This document shows, piece after piece, positions 26,500-33,919 of a stretch of 64,000 bases of DNA. Source of the stretch: an uncultured Desulfosarcina sp. (GTDB taxonomy: Bacteria > Desulfobacterota > Desulfobacteria > Desulfobacterales > Desulfosarcinaceae); contig NZ_OY764190.1 in NCBI RefSeq assembly GCF_963668215.1, positions 3,100,001 to 3,164,000 on the forward strand, written 5' to 3'. How positions within the stretch are numbered: the first letter of the stretch is position 1; each line of letters opens with the position of its first letter. The notes beneath the pieces are model-generated. The model was not told the origin of the DNA. It did no database searches and worked only from the letters and a program-made list of their open reading frames with translations. A program made the translations under genes and the position numbers.

Positions 26500-26673
26500 G
26501 CATGACCTCCTGATCGAAAGGGTTGACAAGGGTTTATACCGGGATGGTCGATCCATTTATACTAACAATACTATCGTTTCGCCGGCTACCCGTCAATATC
26601 GTAAACCGGTTCAGCGGATTTTACCTGTGATGAGACTAAATCGTTTCCGAACAATGAAACTGAATTTTGGATC

Positions 26674-26702
26674 TTGACATTCCGGAAGGAAACATTCATA
26701 AT
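26674..26702 (+). promoter_or_regulatory. Promoter of the rnf operon
   Basis: TTGACA (26674-26679), 17-bp spacer, CATAAT (26697-26702). Predicted start near 26709 gives a leader of about 110 nt ahead of rnfC. It lies in the 318-bp gap between the Usp gene and rnfC. Confidence 0.65.
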
Positions 26703-26734
26703 TTTCCGGTTACTTGGAATCGGATTCGTTATGG

Positions 26735-26761
26735 AAAAGATTTCCCCTGGGAAATCTTTTT
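26735..26761 (+). terminator. Attenuator-like hairpin in the rnf leader
   Basis: AAAAGATTTCC (26735-26745) pairs with GGAAATCTTTT (26750-26760) and a T follows. It lies between the promoter and rnfC, so it could end some transcripts early. The T tract is short, so this is tentative. Confidence 0.4.
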
Positions 26762-26817
26762 GTATTTGGGACGGTTAAAATGAAGGTCACAAAAAAAATG
26801 AAATTCATGGTGTCGTC

Positions 26818-28182
26818 ATGGGGTTGAAAATCAAGGGATTTGACGGCAACGGCACTTTCGTCCATGGTGTCCATCCGCCGGGCTATAAGAGTCTGGCCCA
26901 GGATGCACCCATCCGGGTGATGCCCACGCCGGATCTGGTGGTACTTTCCCTTCATCAGAATATCGGAGGGCCGTGTGAACCGCTGGTCAAACCGCGTCAG
27001 AATGTGGGTTGGGGCGAGTTGATCGGCAAGGCCACCTCATTCGTTTCCACGACGTTGCACGCGTCGGTTCCCGGTGTGGTCCAGCGCCCCATGCGCGCCA
27101 CCCTGGCCAATGGCCGGCATATGGACACGCTGCCCATCAAAACCGATGGCGAGCTGCCGGAAGGCCAGGCGTTGTGGGACGAAATTTTTGGAGGCGACTG
27201 GCCGACCAATGGCCTGGAGGCCTACGATCCGGTTCAGATCAGCCACGATATCAGTGATGCCGGCCTGGTGGGACTGGGGGGCGCGGCTTTTCCCACCCAC
27301 GTGAAAATTTCCCCCAACGACAAAAAACCGGTGCACACACTGATCGTCAACGGCTGCGAATGCGAGCCCTATCTTACGTCCGACTACCGGCTGATGCTGG
27401 AAGCTCCGGCTCCCATCATTACCGGTGCCCTGCTGGCGGCGCGCAGCGTAGGCGCCGAGCGCATCGTCATCGGCATCGAGGACAACAAGATGCCGGCGGT
27501 GGAAGCCATGAAGAAAGCGGCCGACGGCACCGGCATCCAGGTGGCGGTGTTGAAAACCAAATATCCCCAGGGCAGTGAGAAGCATTTGATCTACGCGGTG
27601 CTCAAGCGCAAGGTTCCTCTGGGGGGGCTGCCCGCGGACGTGGGTGTGGCTATCAGCAATGTGGCCACCATGGCGGCCGTGGCCCGGGCCGTGATTCACA
27701 AAAAACCGTTGACCCATCGAGTGATCAGCGTTACCGGCGGCGGCATCGCCAACCCTTCCAACGTATTGGCTCCCATCGGGGTTTCCTTCGGCGCCCTCAT
27801 CGAGTTCTGCGGCGGCCTGACGCCTGATGCCGCCCGTCTTGTGGCCGGTGGCCCCATGATGGGTTTTGCCTTTTCCAATCCCGATACGCCGGTTACCAAG
27901 GGTGCCGGCGGCCTTACCGTGATGACAAAAGAAGAGGTCAAAGCCGGCGAAGAGAGCGCCTGTGTGCGCTGCGGCAAGTGCGTGGACGCCTGCCCCATGA
28001 ATCTGGTGCCGACCAAGATCGCACTGGCATCCCGGCATCAGGACATCGCCTTGTCCCGGCGTTACAACATCATGGCCTGCTTCGAATGCGGCTCCTGTGC
28101 ATACACCTGCCCGGCCCACATTCCGTTGGTCCAGCTGATTCGGGCCGGCAAGGCCCAGGTCGTGGCTGCAGACCGGGGTTAA
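26818..28182 (+). CDS. rnfC: Rnf complex subunit C (NADH- and Fe-S-binding)
   Basis: A 454-residue cytoplasmic subunit of the Rnf ferredoxin:NAD+ oxidoreductase, which couples electron transfer to Na+ or H+ pumping. It shows the Nuo51-like NADH/FMN region (GLVGLGGAAFPTHVK, then NGCECEPYLTSDYRLM) and two [4Fe-4S] motifs near the C terminus, CVRCGKCVDACP and CFECGSCAYTCP. First gene of rnfCDGEAB, the order usual in acetogens and sulfate reducers. It has its own promoter 110 bp upstream. Confidence 0.95.
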   Translation: MGLKIKGFDGNGTFVHGVHPPGYKSLAQDAPIRVMPTPDLVVLSLHQNIGGPCEPLVKPRQNVGWGELIGKATSFVSTTLHASVPGVVQRPMRATLANGRHMDTLPIKTDGELPEGQALWDEIFGGDWPTNGLEAYDPVQISHDISDAGLVGLGGAAFPTHVKISPNDKKPVHTLIVNGCECEPYLTSDYRLMLEAPAPIITGALLAARSVGAERIVIGIEDNKMPAVEAMKKAADGTGIQVAVLKTKYPQGSEKHLIYAVLKRKVPLGGLPADVGVAISNVATMAAVARAVIHKKPLTHRVISVTGGGIANPSNVLAPIGVSFGALIEFCGGLTPDAARLVAGGPMMGFAFSNPDTPVTKGAGGLTVMTKEEVKAGEESACVRCGKCVDACPMNLVPTKIALASRHQDIALSRRYNIMACFECGSCAYTCPAHIPLVQLIRAGKAQVVAADRG

Positions 28183-28192
28183 GGGAGGGAAA

Positions 28193-29203
28193 ATGAAGAA
28201 AGAAACGAATATGCAGGAAACAACCTCCCCCGACACCGACTCGAACGAACCGGCGACGCCGGTGATCCACGTATCCCCCTCTCCCCATCTGGTCCAGACG
28301 GCATCCAGCACCCGGCGGATGATGGTGGATGTGCTGATCGCCCTGGCGCCGGTGGTGGCCATGTCCATTTTCGTTTTCCGGGGATACGCCCTTTTTCAGT
28401 TGGCCGTATGCATTGCCGGAGCTCTGGCGGCGGAACTGCTTTTCGTCAGGATGCGCGGCCGTGGGGCGACCTTGAAAGATTGCTCGGCCATCGTTACCGG
28501 CGTGATTCTGGCCATGTCCCTGCCCGGTACGGCGCCCTGGTACGTGGGCGCGATAGCCGCCTTCGTGGCCATCGGCATCGGAAAGGTCCTTTTCGGTGGC
28601 TTGGGCATGAACCTGTTCAATCCGGCCATGGTGGGCCGGGCGTTCGTCATGATCTCTTTCGCTGGTGCCCTGGCCGCATCGGGATTCGAGGACGTGCAGA
28701 GCGCCGTGGACGCCATTTCCCAGGCCACCCCCATGAATGCCTACAAAATGAACGGCGTTGTCACCCCGCTGGCCGCGCTTTTCTGGGGGACCACCAATGG
28801 CAGCCTGGGGGAAACCAGCGCCCTGGCCTGCATCCTGGGTGGGCTATACCTGATCGTCCGGAGGACGGCTTCCTGGGAAATCCCGGCGGGATTGCTGCTG
28901 GCGGTGGCGGTGATCGGCGGCCTGGCGGATCTGATGGGACCCGCCGATGGCTGGACGGTGCTGCACCACATCCTGGGCGGAGCCGTGCTTTTCGGGGCCT
29001 TTTTCATCGCCACGGACCCGGTGACCAGCCCCCTGACGCCCAAAGGCAAGTTTGTCTTCGGATTGGGAACCGGTTTTTTGATCATGGTTCTGCGGCTTTT
29101 TTCCGGATATCCGGAAGGCGTGATGTTCGCCGTACTGTTTATGAACGCACTGACGCCGCTGATTAATAGATGGAGTATTCCCACGCCGTTTGGCGGCAAT
29201 TAA
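28193..29203 (+). CDS. rnfD: Rnf complex subunit D (membrane flavoprotein)
   Basis: A 336-residue membrane subunit with about eight to nine helices. The covalent FMN site lies in AISQATPMNAYKMNG, where the Thr is the expected attachment residue, and GMNLFNPAMVGRAF is a family landmark. A 25-residue soluble N-terminal extension (QETTSPDTDSNEPATPV) precedes the conserved HVSPSPHL. The ATG at 28193 follows GGGAGGG, 10 bp after rnfC. Confidence 0.93.
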   Translation: MKKETNMQETTSPDTDSNEPATPVIHVSPSPHLVQTASSTRRMMVDVLIALAPVVAMSIFVFRGYALFQLAVCIAGALAAELLFVRMRGRGATLKDCSAIVTGVILAMSLPGTAPWYVGAIAAFVAIGIGKVLFGGLGMNLFNPAMVGRAFVMISFAGALAASGFEDVQSAVDAISQATPMNAYKMNGVVTPLAALFWGTTNGSLGETSALACILGGLYLIVRRTASWEIPAGLLLAVAVIGGLADLMGPADGWTVLHHILGGAVLFGAFFIATDPVTSPLTPKGKFVFGLGTGFLIMVLRLFSGYPEGVMFAVLFMNALTPLINRWSIPTPFGGN

Positions 29204-29247
29204 TGCGTGTCCATCCATAAGGAAGATCAAAGAAATTGGACGTCGTT

Positions 29248-29269
29248 GGAGCGGCTTCCAGCCGCGATC
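29248..29269. repeat. REP-like hairpin between rnfD and rnfG
   Basis: GGAGCGGCTTCCAGCCGCGA contains the hairpin GCGGCT-TCC-AGCCGC (29251-29265). Motifs of this sort are often dispersed REP elements. It sits in the only sizeable gap (104 bp) inside the rnf operon. Confidence 0.45.
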
Positions 29270-29307
29270 ATATATTGTCTTGGTTTTGAGCGGGTCAAGG
29301 ATTGCTT

Positions 29308-29979
29308 ATGAACACTGAGAAGAAAACGTTTGCCGAGAAGCTGAGAGCCAGCAGTCTCGTACAGGCTTGGCTGGTGCTGCTGCTGGCGGTCAGTTTCGGA
29401 GTCTCCCTGGCCGGCGTGCAACTGGCGCTGGGGCCGATCATCGAGACCAATAAAGTCAATGAAACCCTGGAAAAGGTTCCCGAACTGGTGCTGGGAAAGG
29501 AGCTGTCCGAAAAAATGACGGCCCAGAACCAGAGCCTGGAGATTGCCGCGCACCGGGTGGCCGTAACCAAGGCAGGACAGGCGAAAACCTACAGCGTCTA
29601 TGAGGCGCGCTATGCCGGTGAACTGCGCGGCTGGGTGGTCAAGACCAAGGGACAGGGATATGCCGATGCCATCGAACTGCTGGTGGGGCTCTCCCCGGAT
29701 CTGAAATCCCTGACCGGCCTGTTCGTTCTCGATCAGAAGGAGACGCCCGGGCTGGGCAACAAGATCGTCACCATGGATTGGCGCGGCCAGTTCATCGGCG
29801 CACCGACCAGCCGATCCCTGGTGGTGGTTAAAAGCGGAGCCAAGCAGCCAGGCGAGATCGATGCCGTTACCGGCGCCACCATTTCCTCCAACAGCGTCAC
29901 CGCCATGATCAATACGGCCATCGGCGATTTGCGCAAGCCGTTGACCGAAATGGAGAAAGGGAAGGACAACAATGGCTGA
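29308..29979 (+). CDS. rnfG: Rnf complex subunit G (covalent FMN subunit)
   Basis: A 223-residue subunit with one N-terminal membrane anchor (about 19-40) and a periplasmic FMN-binding domain. The flavin attachment motif is VTGATISSNSVTAM, where the Thr of GAT binds FMN through a phosphoester. GLFVLDQKETPGLGNKI is a second conserved block. The ATG at 29308 follows AAGGA; a TTG two codons upstream is less likely. Its end overlaps rnfE by 8 bp. Confidence 0.92.
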   Translation: MNTEKKTFAEKLRASSLVQAWLVLLLAVSFGVSLAGVQLALGPIIETNKVNETLEKVPELVLGKELSEKMTAQNQSLEIAAHRVAVTKAGQAKTYSVYEARYAGELRGWVVKTKGQGYADAIELLVGLSPDLKSLTGLFVLDQKETPGLGNKIVTMDWRGQFIGAPTSRSLVVVKSGAKQPGEIDAVTGATISSNSVTAMINTAIGDLRKPLTEMEKGKDNNG

Positions 29980-30580
29980 CCAACCCACTGCCACCGAGCG
30001 TTTCATCAACGGGATCCTTCCGGAGAACCCCGTCTATCGGCAGCTTCTGGGCATGTGCCCCACCCTGGCGGTAACCAACGGCCTGCAGGCCGCCGTGACT
30101 ATGGCCGCGGCTGTCGGATTTGTGCTTCTGTGTGCCAACGTCATCACCAGTCTGATTCGCAACCTGCTCAAGCCGCACCTGCGTATCGTGGTTTTCACCC
30201 TGACCATCGCCACCTTCGTGACCATTGCCGACCGTTTCCTGGCTGCCTACCTCTATCAGATGAGCAAAACCCTTGGGCCTTATATCCCACTGATCATCGT
30301 CAACTGCATCATCATCTGCCGCTGCGAGGTTTGCGCCTCCAAACAGTCGCCCTTCACAGCGGCTGCGGACGCCATTGGGCAGAGCCTGGGTTTCGGCCTG
30401 GCCCTTTGCAGCATTGCCGCCATCCGCGAGATTCTGGGGACCGGAGGCATGTTCGGAATCCGGCTGTTGCCGACGGTCTGGCCGGACTGGGTGATCATGG
30501 TCCTGCCGCCCGGTGCCTTTCTCACTTTCGGTCTACTGTTGGGACTGGTGAACTGGATTGCTGATACAAGGAAAGCATAG
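29972..30580 (+). CDS. rnfE: Rnf complex subunit E
   Basis: A 202-residue integral membrane subunit with six predicted helices. The conserved cysteine sites LGMCPTLAVTNG and INC/CRCEVCASKQSP-type half motifs are where RnfA and RnfE hold a membrane-embedded [2Fe-2S] cluster between them. It starts inside the end of rnfG, so translation is coupled, and ends 12 bp before rnfA. Confidence 0.93.
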   Translation: MADQPTATERFINGILPENPVYRQLLGMCPTLAVTNGLQAAVTMAAAVGFVLLCANVITSLIRNLLKPHLRIVVFTLTIATFVTIADRFLAAYLYQMSKTLGPYIPLIIVNCIIICRCEVCASKQSPFTAAADAIGQSLGFGLALCSIAAIREILGTGGMFGIRLLPTVWPDWVIMVLPPGAFLTFGLLLGLVNWIADTRKA

Positions 30581-30592
30581 GACAAATAATCC

Positions 30593-31384
30593 ATGAGTTA
30601 TCTTATCGATATCCTGCTTATCGCTCTGGGCGCGGCATTGATCAACAACTTCGTGCTCCATTATTTCGTGGGCATCTGCCCGTTCATCGGTGTTTCCCGC
30701 CGTGTGAGCATGGCCTTCGGCATGGGCGCGGCGGTGACTTTCGTCATCACCATTGCCGCTTTCATTTCCTGGACGATCACCACCTTCGTACTGATGCCCG
30801 GCGCACCGCTGACCCGCTGGATCGCCGGTTTGTTCATGCCAGCCGAGGCCGCCGCCGGCGTAGACCTGACGATCTTATGCTATATCGTCTATATCTTCGC
30901 CATCAGTTCTTCGGTGCAGTTCGTAGAAATGTACGTGCGCCGGTTCTTTCCCACGCTGTACAAGGCTTTCGGCGTTTTTCTGCCCCTGATCACCACCAAC
31001 TGCGCCATCCTGTTCGCCTGCCTGACCATCATGGCCAACGTAGTTGGGGTGGATAATCCGGCCGACCGCTGGGATCTGGGGCAGTCCCTGACCCTGGCCT
31101 TTTTCGGCGGCGTCGGTTTCACCATTGCCATTGTCATCATGGCCGGTATTCGGGAAGAGTTGGAGTTGTGCGACGTGCCGGCGCCATTTCGCGGTGCGGC
31201 CATCACCCTGGTTGTCGGCGGCATACTGGCCATGGCCTTCATGGGCTTCACCGGTGTCGATTCGGGTCTCAGGGATGCCCTGACCCGCAAACCGGCGGCA
31301 ACGGAGCAGCAGTCCCTTATGCAGACCGCGGACCCGGTCGAGGATCTTGTTCAACGAATCGCGGAGGAATCATGTCCTGGGTAA
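30593..31384 (+). CDS. rnfA: Rnf complex subunit A, extended form
   Basis: Homologue of RnfE that supplies the other half of the intramembrane [2Fe-2S] site ([13 protein letters not shown] and [12 protein letters not shown]). At 263 residues it is about 60-70 longer than usual RnfA. The extra parts are a loop after the second helix ([20 protein letters not shown], about 75-98) and a hydrophilic C-terminal tail from about residue 222 ([18 protein letters not shown] onward). Its end overlaps the start of rnfB by 13 bp. Confidence 0.92.
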   Translation: MSYLIDILLIALGAALINNFVLHYFVGICPFIGVSRRVSMAFGMGAAVTFVITIAAFISWTITTFVLMPGAPLTRWIAGLFMPAEAAAGVDLTILCYIVYIFAISSSVQFVEMYVRRFFPTLYKAFGVFLPLITTNCAILFACLTIMANVVGVDNPADRWDLGQSLTLAFFGGVGFTIAIVIMAGIREELELCDVPAPFRGAAITLVVGGILAMAFMGFTGVDSGLRDALTRKPAATEQQSLMQTADPVEDLVQRIAEESCPG

Positions 31385-32286
31385 TCGTCGGCCTGGCCGC
31401 AGGCACTATGCTGGCCATGGCCCTGGTACTTTCGTTCGTTCTGGGATGGGCCAATCGGGCCTTTCATGTGGAAGTGGATCCGCGGGTGGATGCCGCTATT
31501 GACGCGCTGCCCGGCGCCAATTGCGGCGGATGCGGATACGTGGGCTGCGGAGAATACGCCGAAGCCATCGTTTTGGACAATGCGCCCGTCAACAAATGCA
31601 CCGTGGGCGGCGAAAGCGTCATGGAGGCGCTGGCGGCGGTCATGGGAGTGGAAGCAACGGCCAGTTATCCCTGGCGGCCGGTGGTGCACTGCGGTGCTCA
31701 TGCCGACGACCGGCTGGGACGCACCGAGTACCATGGGGAGCAGCGCTGCGCGACGGCCAACCTGGTAACCGACATTCAGGGATGTATTTACGGATGCCTC
31801 GGGTTCGGCGATTGTACGCGGGCCTGTAATTTCGACGCCATCCACGTGATCGACGGCCTGGCCCGGGTGGACTACGAAAAGTGCGTCGGCTGCGGAGCCT
31901 GCGCCAAGGCCTGCCCGCGCAACATCATCACCCTGGCGCCTTTCAAAAAGGAGCGCATATTGGTGGTGGAGTGCTCCAACCTGGATACGGGCAAGGATGT
32001 CAAGTCCGTTTGCAAGGTGGGTTGCATCGGCTGCAAGGCGTGCGAGCGGGCGTCCGGCGGGGTACTCTGCATGACGAACAACCTGTCGACCATCGACTAC
32101 AGCACCTACGATCCGGACGATATGGACGCATGTCTGCTGGCTGTCGAGAAGTGCCCCCGAAACCGTCTGGTTTTCGTGGGCAAACCTTCCGCAGAAGACA
32201 TCGCCGCCGTGGCCGACGAAGAACTGCCCGAAGTGGTCAAGCCGGATTTCAAGACCACGGTGGACGATACGGAGTGGCGCGGGTAG
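31372..32286 (+). CDS. rnfB: Rnf complex subunit B (ferredoxin-type)
   Basis: A 304-residue electron-entry subunit that accepts electrons from ferredoxin. An N-terminal anchor (1-25) is followed by the Fe-S domain [18 protein letters not shown], then a [4Fe-4S] pair region ([15 protein letters not shown] and [12 protein letters not shown]). A further cysteine group, [14 protein letters not shown], resembles a third ferredoxin-like site. The ATG at 31372 has GGAGGAAT directly upstream within rnfA. It is the last gene of the operon and a strong terminator follows. Confidence 0.93.
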   Translation: MSWVIVGLAAGTMLAMALVLSFVLGWANRAFHVEVDPRVDAAIDALPGANCGGCGYVGCGEYAEAIVLDNAPVNKCTVGGESVMEALAAVMGVEATASYPWRPVVHCGAHADDRLGRTEYHGEQRCATANLVTDIQGCIYGCLGFGDCTRACNFDAIHVIDGLARVDYEKCVGCGACAKACPRNIITLAPFKKERILVVECSNLDTGKDVKSVCKVGCIGCKACERASGGVLCMTNNLSTIDYSTYDPDDMDACLLAVEKCPRNRLVFVGKPSAEDIAAVADEELPEVVKPDFKTTVDDTEWRG

Positions 32287-32319
32287 TTTTTCACCGGCCT
32301 TTAGAAGAAGCGATATGCG

Positions 32320-32353
32320 AAAGCCCCTTGCCGGTTGCGGCAAGGGGCTTTTT
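32320..32353 (+). terminator. Terminator of the rnf operon
   Basis: AAAGCCCCTTGCCG (32320-32333) and CGGCAAGGGGCTTT (32338-32351), a perfect 14-bp stem with a 4-nt loop and a T run. It can also act on the convergent gdhA transcript. Confidence 0.9.
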
Positions 32354-32399
32354 GAATGTCAGGCGCTATTTTTTTTCTATGCTATGAATGGAATTTTGT

Positions 32400-33749
32400 C
32401 TAAACCAATCCCTGGTCGAGCATGGCGTTGACAACCTTGACAAAGCCGGCAATATTGGCGCCGATGAAATAGTTGCCCGGATCTCCGTATTCTGCCGATG
32501 CATCCAGGCATGTTTGATGGATGCTTTTCATGATGATTTGAAGGCGTTCATCCACTTCTTCGCGGGTCCAGTTGAGCCGCATGCTGTTTTGGGCCATTTC
32601 GAGACCGGAAACCGCTACCCCGCCGGCATTGGCCGCTTTTCCCGGCGCATAAAGCAGCTGCTGATCCAAAAAACGATCGATCGCTTCAGGAGTGCAAGGC
32701 ATATTGGCCCCCTCGCATACCAACTTGACGCCGTTGCGGATCAGATTGTCGGCATCCTTGCCGTTGATTTCGTTTTGCGTGGCACTGGGGAATGCGCAAT
32801 CGGCCGGACGATCCCATAACGGGTTGTGGTCCAGCGTGGAATCCGCTTCGGTATACTCCGCAGCGGAGTATTTGTCGATATACTCCTGGATTCTTCCTCT
32901 TCTCAAGTTTTTGAGACGTTTGACGTAATCCAGTTTGTCGCGATCAATACCCTCCTCATCATAGATGAAGCCGGAAGAGTCCGAGAGGGTCACTACTTTG
33001 CCGCCCATATCGAGCAACTTTTCAACTGTGTATTGGGCGACGTTGCCGGAGCCGGAAACCAGGCAGGTCTTGCCTTTGAGATTCTCCTCTTTGGTGGCCA
33101 GCATTTCGGCGGCGAAGTAGACGGAGCCATAACCGGTTGCTTCGGGGCGGACCAGGCTGCCTCCCCATCCCAGGCTCTTACCGGTGAGAACCCCGGTGAA
33201 TTCGTTGCGCAGTTTTTTATACATGCCGAAAAGAAAGCCGATTTCTCGAGCCCCTACGCCAATGTCTCCAGCCGGGATGTCGGTGTTGGGACCGATGTGG
33301 CGGAACAGTTCCGCCATGAAGCTCTGGCAGAAACGCATGACCTCGTTATCCGATTTCCCTTTGGGATCGAAATCGGAGCCGCCTTTGCCGCCGCCCATGG
33401 ACAGGGTCGTCAGGGCATTTTTAAACACCTGTTCGAAGGCCAAAAATTTGAGAATACTAAGGTTGACGGAAGGATGAAAACGAAGACCGCCCTTGTAAGG
33501 CCCGATGGCGCTGTTCATTTCGATTCGAAAGCCTCGATTGACATGGGCCATGCCCTGGTCGTCCATCCAAGGGACCCTGAACATGATGACACGTTCGGGT
33601 TCCGTGATCCTTTCCAGGATCGCACTGTGACGGTACTCGGGATTGCGGTCCAGAACCGGCTTCACCGATTCGATGACTTCGTGAACGGCCTGGTGGAATT
33701 CTTTTTCGACAGGATCTCTGGCTTCAATCGTTTTCAGGATGTCCGGCAT
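32400..33749 (-). CDS. gdhA: Hexameric glutamate dehydrogenase
   Basis: A 449-residue enzyme that interconverts 2-oxoglutarate plus ammonium and glutamate; length and sequence fit the bacterial hexameric, usually NADP-linked, class. Landmarks are the substrate-site block IGPYKGGLRFHPSVNLSILKFL with catalytic Lys in GGGKGGSDFDP, and the nucleotide-binding turn VSGSGNVAQYTVEKL. GGAGGGGAAT precedes the ATG. It is the first of several genes in this region concerned with glutamate. Confidence 0.95.
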   Translation of the reverse strand: MPDILKTIEARDPVEKEFHQAVHEVIESVKPVLDRNPEYRHSAILERITEPERVIMFRVPWMDDQGMAHVNRGFRIEMNSAIGPYKGGLRFHPSVNLSILKFLAFEQVFKNALTTLSMGGGKGGSDFDPKGKSDNEVMRFCQSFMAELFRHIGPNTDIPAGDIGVGAREIGFLFGMYKKLRNEFTGVLTGKSLGWGGSLVRPEATGYGSVYFAAEMLATKEENLKGKTCLVSGSGNVAQYTVEKLLDMGGKVVTLSDSSGFIYDEEGIDRDKLDYVKRLKNLRRGRIQEYIDKYSAAEYTEADSTLDHNPLWDRPADCAFPSATQNEINGKDADNLIRNGVKLVCEGANMPCTPEAIDRFLDQQLLYAPGKAANAGGVAVSGLEMAQNSMRLNWTREEVDERLQIIMKSIHQTCLDASAEYGDPGNYFIGANIAGFVKVVNAMLDQGLV

Positions 33750-33919
33750 ATTCCCCTCCTTTTAAAAAATAGTGAATGGTTAAGGCATTTCGTTAACATT
33801 CCAGCATCGATATGGCATACAAATCGGCAAAGCAGCCGCGCGGTTATAATAGTTGCCGGTGTTTGCCGTTATCCGAATCGTGGCCGCCGACCGCCCCATG
33901 GGAAAATTCGTATTGGGGA

